This document shows, piece after piece, positions 50,746 to 64,000 of a stretch of DNA of 64,000 bases. The translations under genes and the position numbers were made by a program. Position 1 is the stretch's first letter, and every line of letters starts with the position of its first letter. The notes beneath the pieces were generated by a model. That model did not search any database, had not been told where the DNA came from, and saw only the letters and a program-made list of their open reading frames with translations. Source of the DNA: Burhinus oedicnemus (Eukaryota > Chordata > Aves > Charadriiformes > Burhinidae). The DNA lies in contig VFFE01007655.1 of assembly GCA_008921705.1 (NCBI GenBank), forward strand, positions 184,217-248,216. Direction: 5' to 3'.

Positions 50746-52149
50746 CTAATTTAAAAGGAAAATCAAACTGGATTTGAAACATGAAAAAAAACCCTTCAAC
50801 TATTTGTGTAGCCTCATGAGATAACAGAAGAGGTGGTAAATACTGGTCAAAAGGTCATCTGTGCTTGAACCTGCTTGGACAGGCTAACTGAGGTCAATGG
50901 GTTTGGACAGCGTCACTGAGAGTAGGATTTAACTCATAAAAATGCAGCGGCTGTGGGCTGTTTGTGTTACATAATAAACCTTTAGATAAACCTGTTAGAA
51001 ATAGCCACTCTTAAAAATACAGTCATTTATGGTAATGACTACTTTCCTAACACTCTATTAGCAGTGCTGCATTCCTCAACATGTTATCTATGTAATCATC
51101 GAAAAGAATGTCCCAGACATTTCTACATGAAATTCCAGTTCCTGCTAGGCAGTGGGGGTGCTTTTTAGATATCTGAATAAACAACATTGGTGTAACATGA
51201 AACATGCCATCGATAGTACTTGGCCTTACCTACAGCAGGAATTGTTGAAAAACATTATGCATTTTCTAATCATATATACATAATCTAATGATATATAATA
51301 ATTTTTAAATGTATAATCAAAAATATATAATAATTTAAAGAAATAAATACCTTTGGAAGATTAACTCATTCCTATTTTTAATGCAACCAAGAATTACAAT
51401 ATGTTACCCCCTATGATATAGTCAATGTTTTTAATCAACATTGGGAGACATGAGTTAACGAAAAGGGAAGCTCTACCATGCAGATTGTAAGGTTGAAAAC
51501 GGGGAGACGTAATACAAGTTATTCAAGGCTATGCACCACAATTAATATTCAGGTTTACATGATGCTTGTAATGATTTCTCTTTTTATTTTGTGACACTAG
51601 GGTAACATAGGCTTGGCCATAATGTGACACAATGGCAGCTCACTAATTCAGTGTTCTGTCAGAGAACAGGGCCAGTGACATGTATTATTAGGAAAGATGC
51701 CAGAGGTTTTTTAAATGATAATATCAGGATCAGATCCACTCATGAAGTATATAAAGCAGTTAAGTGTGCCTGTTGTGGGGTGGGCATCATGTAAACTAGC
51801 ATAACAGCATTGATGATCAGAGAATCTGCAGTACATTTAACTGTCCCTTTCCTGGTAGACCTTCACCTTGAGAATGTCATTAAACAAGTTTCTTGCATCT
51901 CCAACTGCATACAGTAGATTTATGCTACTAGCCATGGTATGAATGTAATGTACCTTTAAAAAACAAACAAATAAAAAACAAAAAAACCCCAAACTCTAGA
52001 TTCTCTACACTATATTTTTTGATTGTGCTGTGCTTTTTACCTCACTATATCCTGTTCCAGAAGTAAATTACACCTAATGTAAAAAAACACTTTTTATTTT
52101 TTAGTTGCCAACATCTCTTATTTCTTCCATTATATGAAAGAGAGGATCA

Positions 52150-52480
52150 TCCTCCTCTTTCTCATTTGTTTTTTTAGGAAATCTTCCCTCTATGTACACA
52201 CCCTCCCACTTGCTAATCTTTCTAAACCAAAAAATTTCAACTCTGTCTCGCATCATGGTTTCTTCATGCTTTAAATAAGTTTTTGTACCAATTCTTACAT
52301 TCCCCTCATTTTTTCAAGATAGGATAACCAAGGCTGAACACATGATTCCAGCAGAAAGTTGTCTCACTCATTTACAGAATGGCACAGGAGCAAGTTTTCT
52401 GAAGGACGTTGGCTCTGTGACTGTTCACTTCTTTCATTCAGCTTGTGGCTGCTTCTAGCCCTAAGCATTACAATATTCTC
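52150..52480 (-). repeat. possible old CR1-like remnant
   Basis: The stretch around ttttcaagataggataacca and ggctgaacacatgattcc resembles the reverse-strand 3' region of ancient CR1-like elements (gaccagaactgcacacag type). The similarity is low and orientation and borders are tentative. Confidence 0.35.
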
Positions 52481-54286
52481 ATTGTTATTCTCTTCCTACT
52501 TTTAAATAGGCTAAAATTTTAAAAAGAAAGTCACTAACAATGAAAATATTCTAACATCTCACCCCTTTCCTGTTTTCAGACATGTTGCATTAATTTCATT
52601 ATTTGTTTTGAACAGTTCATTAATTCAGTTGTAGCGAACATTGGTATAGAGCACGAGGGCTTAGAGGAAAGGTTTCCAGTTGCTAACCTAGTTACTGTAC
52701 AATTACTGGCCCTCTGGACTTCAGTACTCAAGCCACGTTTTACTGCTTTCATGAATTCATGAATTCCTTAGATGCAAGTCATCATGATTAAGCCAAACAG
52801 AATTATAGTATGCACACCCTAAGACTTAATAGAATAAATAACTGATCAAGCCAGTCCTGTAATACACCTATTTGGCCACCCACAGGAAATAATCATCCAC
52901 ATTGCAAGACTCAGTTTCCTCAAATATCTTGTAAGAGCAGAGTCCACAGCAGCTACTGTCTCAGTGTCAGCACTGAGACAATTTTTTACCCCGACAAAAG
53001 GGTTTTTTACTTGCTGTATTCTGACCCCCCAGCTATAGAGCAGCATCTCACCTTGATCATTCCCTCCCTCTCCTAAATGTCATTTAAGTAGCATTGATGC
53101 TATGTCCTCTATGCTATGAATCCTGAAAATTAGTAACAATGATGATTGTTACATGTAGCTCCCTGCAAGTAAGGATGAGATCCCAGATAGCTAAAACTCA
53201 GAGGAACTAGTTTGCTGCCCATTCACTAAGCACATTTCAGTGTTGAAGTGGCAGTCGCATTGCTAGCCTAGTTTCAGACTGTTTGGCTATCCCCCCACCT
53301 CACTGGATGTCACTGTCAGAGGAGGAGGATGTAAAACCATGGCAGCAGAGCAAGGTGGATCAACAGCTGATACATTGTGTCTTGGGTTGCAGCTGCACAA
53401 CCATTTTGGGGGGGGTGTCAGCCCCACCCTTGTCTCTGCCCCAGGTAGGCATTCGCCTGTACCTCCTTGTGCCAGGGTTAATTCTTGTTCAGTTCACAAC
53501 ACATCAAGAACCCATCCAGCTGAAAACAAACCTTTTTTTTTAGGTTTCTAGTCCGCAACAAACTCCTCTGCTACAGTGCACAGCACGGCCATGTTAGCAT
53601 TAGTGCTAGCACAAGTTGATAGAGTAGTTGTAGAAGGTTTTGGGCACAGGGAGAAGACTTCTGCTTTCATGGCAGCCAAAGCACATAGCCTCATTTTACT
53701 GTGACCATGTAAATTTAGTCTTACTGCAGACGCTATACAATTTCTCATTGGCTGACTTTCTTCCTCCTAGGACTTTGCATGTGAATGGTGGAAGATTCCT
53801 GTAATCTCTGTTTTAGTCTCCTCCACAGTCACACAATTTTAAAATGCTTTAAAAATTTGTCCCTCTCCACAAACATTTCGACAGACACGAGACATATCAC
53901 AAAGGATATGTAACAAACATGGGTGTGACACATCAGATTTCTGGTTGCAATTGGGCCAAAGGTCAGGGTATGGCTCCCTCAAGACCGCAAACTATTAATG
54001 ATGGCAAAGATTCCTGTGATCTCTGTCGTGCTTTCCCTGACAATTTGGAGCTGCTGAATTGTCCGTTGTCAAAGCAGCTATGCCATTGTGTTGTAGTGTC
54101 CTTTAGTCTGTCCTTACAGCATCTTTGGAATGGTCATTTCTTGACATCTGTTTCCAAGCTGCTTGGAGACAATTATTCTCTGCATCTAAGTCTAGGACAG
54201 AAAATAGGTAAACATCAGGTTGGGACAGCAGACGAGGAAAAAACCTGAAGCAAAAAGCAGAAAAGAACATCAAGTCTTGGACATAC

Positions 54287-54414
54287 CTTTTCTGCTGCAG
54301 TAGGTTGATTTCATCCAGGCACCTATCTTGAGTTCTTTCACCCTGTAAGCAGTGCAAAAAAGAGCCCCAGAGCCAGAGGAGCAAGCCATGATCCTTAGGC
54401 AGGACCATCCCCAT
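54287..54414 (-). pseudogene. TRPV6: TRPV relic exon 1: start codon, intact
   Basis: ATG at 54412-54414 opens MGMVLPKDHGLLLWLWGSFL, and the exon ends INLLQQKR with donor GTATGT. TRPV6 starts MGLSLPKEKGLILCLWSKF and ends its first exon NLLQQKR, so position and phase (two bases over) agree. The upstream frame is closed by no obvious signal, and human TRPV6 is known to use an upstream non-AUG start, which I could not recognise here. Confidence 0.87.
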
Positions 54415-57400
54415 GATCGTGCACCCTCCTCAGCAGAACTTAAATGACCACCTCCATCTCTTTCTCCCTCTAGTGTGTGTCTGTAAATGGCACTCCCCCC
54501 ACCCCCCCCAGCCCCGTTCCACCTGGGATAAGACAATCCGAGTGGGAAACAGGTGCTTCTGCAGAAAAGATCAGTGCAGAAGAGGGCAGAGAGTTGCAAC
54601 TTTTGGCTAAGGCAGGCAACTTGGCTGAGTTCCAGAGACAGACAGCCTGCTGGAGAGTTGCTGCATGAAAGAGAGCAAGCATGCACCTGTCTTCCAAACT
54701 GCTTCCCGATTTAGAGAGGTGGCTTTCTTCAGAAGCTGTAAGAAGTCTACTGTGTTCCCCAAATTGTCTTGTTTATATGCCAAAAAAGGACTTCCAGAAC
54801 ACATTTTCAAGACCAGATTTTTTAAGAGAAACAGCAGAGTTATGAGAGAAATGCCAAAGGTTGTCAAGGGCTACTTTTGCCTCCTCTCCTTTCCCCTTTC
54901 TTTCTCTTTCAGGTGTATTTTGTCCCTGTCTGCAGAAGAGGGAACAATGATAGTGACAAGAGACCAAATGGGAAGGATTGCTTGGAGCTCTTTTGCTTCA
55001 AGTTCCAGGCAAACTTCCCTCATCTCCTTCCACCACAAGCAAAGGCCACATGCATATGCTTAAAACCCAGCCCTGAGTAACAGCTACCCATGTCCTTCGG
55101 CTATCCTAAGATGTTATTTTCCCCCTGTGTGAGTCATTAAACCAAAAGTATATCAGCAAAGGGACTGAAAATGAGTATCCTCTGTAAGTTATCTTTAACG
55201 CAGAGCTCTGTTGCACCTACAAAAATATCCTTGCAGGCACTTGTTATTCTTGAATGAAAATTTCATCAGCTAGATTGGCAATTAAAAAATGTGAGGGCCC
55301 AGGATATTGTGTCTTCTCTCACATGCTACTCAACTGAAAGAGCATGAAAAGCACGCCAACCCAAAACTGATATGTGAAGCTGAGTTAGGTCACAAGTCTC
55401 TCGTTAAACAGACATAACAAAGCCACAGTATCACCTAACTGTCACTGTAAACCAAGGGTGGCAGCCTCATTCTCTAATCACAACCAGAAATCAAAGAAAA
55501 CTTGTTTTGATCCGTAAAGCATGAGTTGGAATGATTGTAATTGCTGCAGGTTTGGCAGGCTGGCTTGAGCCAGGTCTCTGGGTACAGTCTGTCTGCTGAA
55601 CTGCATGAGGATAAACTCTTTGAACTCAGAGAGTCTCACCACCCTGATGGGTGTAAGACCACTGTTTTCCTTTCAAAGGGATTAGGGGGTGGGGGGTGGG
55701 AGCAGGACGGAGGGTTTACATGGACAAGTGTGGGAACTTTAGTTACTGGGAACATAAACCTGTATTTCCCCCTAGCATCAGGGACAGTCAGGATGAGAAA
55801 TCTGTCTTTGTGCAAATGAATGAATGGCTTTAAAGGAGTGGGGGGGAAATATGTAACTCAGTCTATATAGCTGCCTATCATCTTTCTCTCCTGACCGTCT
55901 TTGTAAGTGAGTTCAGGTTAGACAGGAACGCATGTGTTCACAACAGTGAACTTACTTTGTATATAACTGCTCTGCTGATGGTTGTGACCAACCTTTCCTT
56001 TAAGGACAAGCAGTGATGCTTGTGTTCTCAGGAACACTTATCCAAAATATGAGACAAACAGCATTTGTTCTAGTTCTCTTAGCTGGAGAATAGTCTCTTG
56101 AAAAATGGTCAAATATCAAGGGCTTGACTTTTGACAAGGAAAAGGCCTTGAAGGGGTGAAATCCTGTACTGCCCTCTCAAAACAATCTCTCACTGCCTAA
56201 CAACCATTTCAGTGCTTTGATAGAGCTGGCCCATTATCTTTATTCAGAAAAGTCAAATCAGACACAGCAGATAGAAATTGTTTTCCTTATAGTTCAGCAG
56301 CCACCAAAACAAAGTACAAGTTTATCCACACACACAAGTTTGGATGCCACAGCGTTCACATTGGTGCATATACCAAGAGGGAATTCCTACCGACCAGTGA
56401 TGGGGCTGAAATACAGGTTACAAACATAGCAGTCAAACTGAGAATTACTGTTTTAAATAAGGTTACTCCAATACACACACAAGAAAATGGAAATTTGTCC
56501 AGACAAAAAAGATCATGCAACAAATGCTCAAGAGACTGTTTGATTGATTGATTTTCCTGAAGTTTGTGGGGAAAATATTCTGGAATATCAAAATATTTTT
56601 CTGGTGTTTTCAAAAAACATTTCAATGTCCTTATAATTTAAAATTGATCCTTTTCCTCCAAATTTTACACCATTTTTATCTGCTTGATGGGGTACTTTTA
56701 TTTCTGAGAGCTATTTCTCATCCTGTAACATTCAGCTTTGCAGCAGCCTGATAGATTGATTTGACTAAGTAAGGAGTCATTCTTTTTATCAAGAATTTCG
56801 GTGTTTGGAGTGAGAGGAAAGACCTAACAGGAATGAAATCAAGCTGCAAAGTAAAAGTGAAATGAAGTGACCTATACAATGCTATTGCTGGTCATCTAAA
56901 ATATGTTCCCCCTCACACTTGTGGGTCTCAAAAGTTTAGATAACTAAGCTAGACTTCTGATTCCTATCAGACTTTGGATTTAAGTGTTCAAATTTTTTGT
57001 GTGTCTCTAGCACCAATCTTATCATTGCTACTGAAAAAATGTAAAAAGAACACTAGGGAATCTTCAGATTTTGTGTGCCTGATTTGACAGACACAGTATC
57101 TAAGGTCCCTCTAAATTGTGGGAATTTTAAATTAGTCTTCTTTTTGTGTTCCTTAAATTTGATTATTGTTAGGATGAATAATTATGTCCCACTTTATAGG
57201 ATATTTCAAGTGTTTTGACATCTTTGCATGATTCAGGATATAGAAATGTAAAATGTTATTGACAATTGAACACCCAATATAAAGTTAGGAGAAAGCAAGT
57301 GAAAGCCTGCTATATATTACACATTCCAGAAACAAAACAGAGAGGAAGGTTTTGAGCTGAATTGACCATGTGATTCAGTCTTACAGAGCAAGATGCAAGT

Positions 57401-60400
57401 AGAAATTAGGAGCATATGTCCAGCATTATAAATCTGAACTCTTCTCTCCTCAACCTGGAGAGTGGATGCTTCCACTCTCCATAGGCAGGCTACTTATTTA
57501 TTAAAGTAAGTCTTTACCAGAAGGTCACCAAGTATCTAGAATTAGTACCACACATGCCCAACACCTTCCAAAAAGGCTGAGCAGTTTATTGTCTAGAACA
57601 TCTTCTAACCTCCTTTGGCATCCAGAGAATAGATCTATAGCAGAAGACTTTTGAAGAGCTTGATCTGTTGCCTAAAAGTGCTGATTCTGACATTGTTTTC
57701 TTACAGACAGATATTGCAGAAGAGTTGTTTGTTAAGACAAAATGGTCAATGATTTCAAGACAATGTTTTACTTTCACAAAGCAACTTCTGTCAAAGACAT
57801 TGAAGAAATTGCACACAAAACCAGAAATTATGGAAGTGTTCTTCAGCTACTTCCTGTAAAGCAGAGGAGTATCATGTCAATATGGAAAGGCAAGAAGAGC
57901 TAGCATAATAGTAAGGTCACATCAGAAGAGCATTATTTTCATTACAAGACCAGACTTCCAGGCTTCTCCCTTCTTCGTGTGAAAATACTAGTGTCCTGTA
58001 ATTTATTGTCTTATTTTCGTTTATACCTTACTGAAGAAGTGGTAGCTTAACTTGGTAAACCTATACTTTATAGCACTGAGTTTTCTCAATGGTCTGGAAA
58101 ATATAATTTTAAAGGCAAAACCAGGGACCAGTGTAAGTGATCAGCATGCAACTGGATTTGCACGAAAGGAAGGATGATTAGTGCTGCATTTGTTATGAAG
58201 ATCCTCATATGCAAAATCCACGGAAATTTCTAAAAAGCTGTCTGGGTTTTCCCTTTTCTTACATGAGGGAATGATAATTTAATTTCATGGATTTTTGCAT
58301 ATATATAATTTTTATAAATGAATTTGAATATTGTAATTCATTTTTATATAACTTTAAAAAATGGAGTACAGACTTACTCTTATGTCATTGAGAGCCGAAG
58401 AAAAAACATGCTAGAAATCACGTCATTGGAAAAATTTGAATCCCTATTCCATAATCCTAGTCATCATTGATTTTGGTGATGCCATAAAAAGTTTCTGTAT
58501 TTCTTTAATGGTTTTAGGTATAAGACAAATGAATACTGTGTTACAATGACCAATTATTTGATATATTTTACCATGTAAAACCAGTTGGTGACTCTGGGAT
58601 AAAATCACTATACAGGCATAAAACCATAACTGCTATGACAAATATCTTATTTGGAGGCTTCCCTTATTTTGACTACTGAATTTTGAATAAGTTCTTCTGT
58701 AATGATGCTGATAATTCCTGAAAAATGTTTATGCTCTCTGGTAAATTTGCAGGGAATTTTTAATAGTACAGAGCATTGTTTACTGAGAGATTTTTACAGC
58801 GTAAGTAAAAAGACAAAAATAAGATATACTATTAGTTTAAAGAAGCAGGTATGAAGAAATTGTTCCTGTGGAGCAGAAAAAGAGACAATACTGTTCAAAA
58901 AAGCAACAGCTGTAGATTTTCTAAACATTTATTTAAAATTTTATTTTCTGGTGACCTTTATTTTAAGAAAAGGAAAATCTGGTTTTACTTTTTTACTTTT
59001 GTCATTGTTTTAATTAGAGCAGTCAGCAGTCTCCAACGTATACACACAAACACACATAAATTCTATTCTTTCTTTCTTTCCACACTTACCTTCAAAGTTG
59101 ACTTTGTAGTTCTAACTCCTAATTTATTGGATTTTGCAAATGTATTTAATTCTTTTTTTTTCAGTTCCACTTATCCATTATAATTTTGCAGCATTCATAT
59201 TTTCATCAGAGTAAAAGTTTGCTTCATACATTGTTGTTTCTTTTTGAAGCATAGACCCAACACGAACAGGTACTGAAACTGTCAACTGTAATTTAACAGT
59301 TTATTAAGTAAATTAGGCAACTGTTTTTTTGATATGACACCACTCAGCTAAAAACATTACCGAGATACAAATGTAATCTTAACAGACTGCCATCACACTG
59401 ACATCTGCCTTCCACAGGTACTGAGAGGAAAAAATTATTACCTTCTGTCATAAACAAATTCATTAAAGCAAATTCATACACATGAGTGTGCACACATGAA
59501 TATTCACAAAGTGACAGGCCCACCAATATGAATGAGGCCAAAGCTAAGAGACCTCTATATGCTTACCTAAAGGATAATATTTTTTATTTTAATCTTCTGT
59601 AATGAAATTGTTATCCTTGGTAAGCACTGTGGGAACATCCAGACAGCCAGGAGTCATTGGCCCTTTGAATAGTCACTAGTTTTTCTAGTTTGCTTTTCTG
59701 TATTTCATTCCATGTCCTCAAAGGCACTCCTCTGTCTGTAAAAAGAAATCAGAGCTATTTTTTACTTCTGCCTCCTTCAGTCTATGCAAGATTTTTTCAC
59801 CTCTTCGTTCTTTGAAGTCACTGCGTTCACAGGGAGAAACATAAATAGTCTGCCTTTAACCCCTCTGATCCTCTGTTATCTTTTTCTTTTATTGTTAAGA
59901 TTTTTAAGGTGAAGCCAAAACAATACTTCATACTATGTCTGGCAAACCAATATCTGAGGACTGTTGTCTTCTATTTATGCCTTAAGCAAAAAACATAAAG
60001 AAAAAGACCTGACAGAATCTGGTGTGCATTGCATTCGATCCATCCTCATGTCACAATGTTTTAGGGTTTCCTGTTGCATTTGCTCCATGTGTCTGGGAAA
60101 CACCTCTCTTTCACATATGTACTGTCAATCTCAGAGCTGGGGAAACAACTTTCGTGAGATTCAGCTTCCATTTCTCATTTTAGCCATGGGTTAGCCAAGG
60201 CTGCTGATCAGGAAACTCTCAGCCACAAATGGAAATTTCAGAATATCTTTTAATCTTGATTCATTTGGATCTCTGCTGTGCCAGAATTTCAATATATGCT
60301 AAGGAAAATTATTTGCACTCCTATTTTAGCAAATCTGGGCAATGTTGGACCTAGCAAATTATTGATTCTCTCCTTTCTTTTACACCTACTGTTTTTGAGA

Positions 60401-63400
60401 AATAACTTGAAATAGTAATTAACGCCTTTATTTTGTAAGTACTGAGTACTTATGATAATGCTTGGAAGTCTTAAAAAAAACCCCAACATTGTTCTATTAG
60501 ACAATATACATTGTGAAACTATGTCTATTGTCTTGACAAATAGAAGAAACAAGTTACTGGAAAGGAAAATTGACTTGGCAAAGAGGATACCACATAGCAG
60601 TAAAGGAACTGGAACAATTGAATCCACATCTCCAGATGGAATGATTCATGCATTTTCCTAATAAAAAATAAATCATACACACAGCTCTGAAGCAAGCTTA
60701 AGAGACACTAAAGCAGATTCCTCCAAGCTGTCCTTTCGTTAAGAAAGTACTTCAGATATTCTTTACTGCTTTGATGAGAAAAGATGAATGCTGGGAGTTA
60801 GCAGTGCTCTTCTATCTGTAACAAGAGCACATCCTCACTCTGTTGGCACGTCCACAGATGTTGCTTCCCTTTTTGTGATCTTCAAGTAAAGGCTGTATGA
60901 GCTGAAGTCCTCCACCACCATTCCAATGACAGTTCAACCAGTGACATAGAGCAGAACTTCGCTTGCTTATACATAAATATCCTATGGAAGTCATGCCTCC
61001 TCCAAGACTAATATAACTTTACATCCATGATACCCTCCACTTGCTTCTAGGCTTTGTCCCAAGATTAAGGCAAAATGGATCATGGAGGCCTTTCTTTTCT
61101 TCTGTTTCAGACTGTGGTATTTTACTAGTTGTAGTTAGATTTTACTAAATTCATATGCCCTCTGCTTACAAAATGAAAGAAGGAAATCTGAGGCAATATT
61201 TTTATTGTTTCTTTTTTATCTCTGAAGTTGTAACTGCAGATCATAATATCATTAGGTAGAAATCTCACCCCTTCATCTTCAGTGGAAACACTCATCACTC
61301 CTCCCTGCAGATCTGTGATCACGAGTAGTATGTAAACAGGGTTCAAGCTGTGTTTTAGAGGGACCATTCACTTCCTGTGATGATGTTAGAGAAGCTTTTC
61401 CTTATTTTCATTTTGGCATAAAATCTTATAGATCTTATCTAAACCTTTTTGGGAATCCCTTAACACTTGCCTTTTTTCCTTTTTTTCTCTCTATTATTGC
61501 TGTCGTCCTCTATTCCTCCATTTCTGGTCCTATCATTTTTCCTTTTGCCTTCCCCTCATCTTCTCCCACATGAAGAAACATGTTTATTAGAAATGTGGAA
61601 TGTAAGAAAGTAGAAAGACAGAATGGAGAAAGACTGATTGTTCTAGTCAGACAGTACTCTGAATCTACAGTTGTCGTCTTACGGATAAAAATTGGATTTC
61701 TGCTGTCTTACACCTAACCCTCCAATTTTGATCCCAGTTTCTAGACTGGAGGATTGGAGATCAATTGCCTAGTCTTCCAGACTTCATGTGTGATATCAAA
61801 ATTCTTAACCAAAGTGACTTACCTTAAGGTATTCAGGACTCTACTTTTAAGGGAGGATTCTTTGAGGATCTGCCTGGGCTATGAGCATTATTCATCTCAC
61901 AGGAAGTTGAGAGGGCAAGTGTACTACAACATGTGAGCTCTTCAGATAATATGGTAATGCAGTCTTAAAAATACTCAACAAGGTGGACATTTCTTTATAG
62001 ATTTCAGAAAATTATAACATTAAAATATTTACTTCAGTTTAACTTTAACTCCATAAAATAATCTTGATGAAATGCACTGAAATGAACTAGATTAAAAAAT
62101 AATTTAAATATTGTGTCAATTTTGTCTTCTCAAATGTAGGTCTGAGCTTAGCAGAAATTTTTCCTTTACAATCCAGCTGATTTTATGTCCAGTTACACAG
62201 TCACAAAGCCTTCTGAAAATATCTAGGTAGTACTATCACTGCAGAGAACAAGGTTGTTCTTAAGTATAGCAGTTCCTGAATAAAGTAATTACAGCATTGG
62301 GCCCAATTTTAAACTGCATTTTTACTAAATGAACAAAGTTAAATGAATCCTCAAATGGAGGAGTCCCTGACAACTTCATGTTGTTTTGATGATAAAATCT
62401 TCCCTCATTTACTTGCTAAAAGTTATTTTATCTGCTTTCTTTTCATAATTATGTTTTTTTCTCAGACACATTTCTAGTTAGTCAGTAGAAATGCAAAAAT
62501 GTAATAAAATTATGAGACTTGTCAAAAAACATTTTTCATAAGTTCCTAATTTTTAGAGGCAAGTGTCTTGACTTACTGAGCTGGCATAACTTGAATAGTT
62601 AGGCTAACGTCAGAGGCCCACAGTCTAACCTTCTGTATGTTACTAATAGGGAAGTCACTTTAGTTAAATAAGCACAATTAGAAATGTGTTACGAAAAACA
62701 CCCGCATAACTGACAGAAAGAAAACTTATACAAGAATATTTGTCTGGCTACTTGCCATATCAGTCAACAAGCAGCAGCTTGAAGCAGTTCACCAACCAGT
62801 AAAGATGAAACTATTTGGAAGATGCCCTCCACCTCATAGAAATGATCCACCTCAGTGCAAAGTGGGACAGTGCAACCCTACCATCAGGGATGTCTGACTG
62901 TGGAGGATCTCCAGGGATGTCTGGGACCCAGCCTGACGCAACGTGATTAACACCCTGTTCCTCCCAGCTACTGAAAATTGCCATTTTGATTACTCAATAA
63001 GCTGGAAAACAGGGCCTGAATAAGCCCTAACAAACAGATGTTAGCATTAATATTTGAAGTCTAACATTAGTATTAGGACTTTCGCAGCTGGGAAGCTCAT
63101 TCATTCTTGTGAGATTCTTGGGATTGGTATTCATGGATTATTCACTTTCTCACCTACGTTGAAAACAAGCTCTTCATCATAATGTTTTGAGAGAGAGACA
63201 CAAAGGGATTTTCAAAGTAGAAAAGCTTTAAAGAATTGAGAGCTGCCAAAGACTCTTGTGCCAGTCTGGAAAACATAAGTTCAAATTCAGGAGACCCTGT
63301 GTCCCCCCAGGGTGCAGGCTAAACACTGCCATTAGCACAGCCTGAGAATGTGCCTAGAAGATCATGCTTCGCACATGAGGTTTCCAGGGGAGTCTGAGTA

Positions 63401-64000
63401 TCCCTCCAGGGTTTAAATACTTTATAAATCAGTGTTGCCAGGATTTAGGCAGTTGCATGCATGTCTTGCCAAAGAAATGTTGGTGATTAGGGTACCTCAT
63501 GGGCAGAAACATGGGGTCAAGAGTATTTAGGAGTCTTCAGCATTAGACTGCACCTGTGCAAAGGATTCTGTCAGAGGAATGGGCAATTTCTTTATCCCAG
63601 TAAATCAGTATATTCATATTACTTTTCTCACAATTTTTGCATACCTTTGTTTCATTTTTTTTAGTGTACTTAGAACCTGATCCAACAAGACTTAATGCAT
63701 TTACACTGTAACTTTGATGTTATACTTGGAGATTTTCCCAGCATCTGTGTGAATAAAGCAGAAAGGGTTTGGTTCCCAACATGACAGATCACCAAAGTTT
63801 CCATTGCTCCATATGTAAACTGCCGTATACTACTTCTTTTAATTTTCCAGCAGAGCTACATAAGAATAGTTCCATGTTCTTCCTTAGCTTCTTCCTCAGC
63901 CTCAAGTGTAAAAGGACCTATACATCTTCCTGTTCGTTGTTAAGAAATGTTTGTAATACAGCAGTGCATGGTGTTTCCACCCTGTAAAACCACCTCCATT
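54415..64000. other. region upstream of the TRPV relic, no gene recognised
   Basis: About 9.5 kb of AT-rich sequence with many stop codons and no family signature in any open frame. C-rich and G-rich blocks lie at 54495-54515 and 55685-55700. The first 200 bases would have held the 5' leader and promoter of the channel gene. In human the next gene in this direction is TRPV5, but no TRPV exon was recognised here on either strand. Confidence 0.55.

Larger units (their letters stand above)
34231..54286. other. 20-kb first intron of the TRPV relic, repeat-laden
   Basis: Between relic exons 2 and 1. It contains two CR1 copies, one older CR1 copy, an LTR, a CR1-like remnant and a long ATTCT array, all listed separately. 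The remaining sequence (about 34.2-38.9, 40.7-44.4, 46.4-49.2 and 50.7-54.3 kb) shows no coding signature. Confidence 0.6.
21739..54414 (-). pseudogene. TRPV6: TRPV5/TRPV6-like calcium channel pseudogene
   Basis: In life, a highly Ca-selective apical epithelial channel: ankyrin repeats, six transmembrane segments and a TIxDG pore. Thirteen of the fifteen expected exons can be placed on the minus strand in order, beginning with a Met exon (MGMVLPKDHG...INLLQQKR). Exons 1, 2, 6, 7, 9 and 10 read through. The rest are damaged: exon 3 loses homology, exon 5 has TAA, exon 8 has TGA plus a frameshift, exon 11 has two frameshifts plus TAG, exon 12 is eroded, exon 13 has two indels around the pore, exon 14 has TAG and TGA. 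Exon 4 was not found and exon 15 is only doubtful. Convergence with EPHB6 matches the human EPHB6-TRPV6 order. TRPV5 and TRPV6 are too alike for the relic to be told apart here; the symbol is by position. Confidence 0.88.

Noticed and set aside
54270..54686. A 138-codon minus-strand frame overlapping the TRPV first exon
   Set aside because: It is in a different frame from the conserved MGMVLPK...LLQQKR peptide, has low-complexity Gly and Ser runs, and matches no family I know.
57586..57859. Overlapping 60-75 codon frames on both strands near 57.7 kb
   Set aside because: No family signature, no splice context and ordinary AT-rich composition; expected by chance in a region this long.
1..64000. 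CRISPR arrays, operons, prokaryotic defence systems, tRNA or rRNA genes
   Set aside because: The window is vertebrate nuclear DNA with spliced genes and LINEs; I saw no regularly spaced repeats or cloverleaf-type sequences.

Overview
This is a nuclear genome window from a bird; the species cannot be named from sequence alone. Avian origin is suggested by several CR1 LINE copies ending in ATTCTATG or ATTCT tails, by an LTR of the kind seen in bird ERVs, and by long introns with sparse coding sequence. A run of 20 N's at 27518-27537 shows it is a draft assembly.

Left third, about 5.1-16.8 kb, plus strand: the 3' half of an EphB-family receptor tyrosine kinase gene. Eleven consecutive coding exons can be set to the base with consistent splice phases. 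They encode 549 residues: second fibronectin III domain, transmembrane helix, juxtamembrane tyrosines, kinase, SAM domain and a C-terminal VEV. The ligand-binding, cysteine-rich and first FN3 exons lie left of the window. Arrangement next to a convergent TRPV5/6-type gene matches the human EPHB6-TRPV6 locus, so I call it EPHB6 (the chicken protein is known as EphB5/Cek9). Unlike human EPHB6, its kinase motifs are all intact.

Middle, about 21.7-54.4 kb, minus strand: an exon-by-exon match to a TRPV5/TRPV6 calcium channel, from a start-Met exon at 54.4 kb to the TRP-box exon at 21.7 kb. At least four in-place nonsense codons, several frameshifts, one truncated exon and one unfound exon make it a pseudogene. 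Exons 1, 2, 6, 7, 9 and 10 still read through, so the decay looks fairly recent. Whether it is the only TRPV5/6 copy in this bird or a dead tandem duplicate cannot be decided here.

Repeats: CR1 copies on both strands at 0, 1.4, 15.7, 25.8-27.9, 32.7, 38.9, 44.4 and 49.2 kb, older CR1-like remnants near 23.2 and 52.2 kb, and an LTR with primer-binding site at 39.9-40.6 kb, most of them inside introns of the TRPV relic. The right end, 54.5-64 kb, is AT-rich and holds no gene I can recognise.
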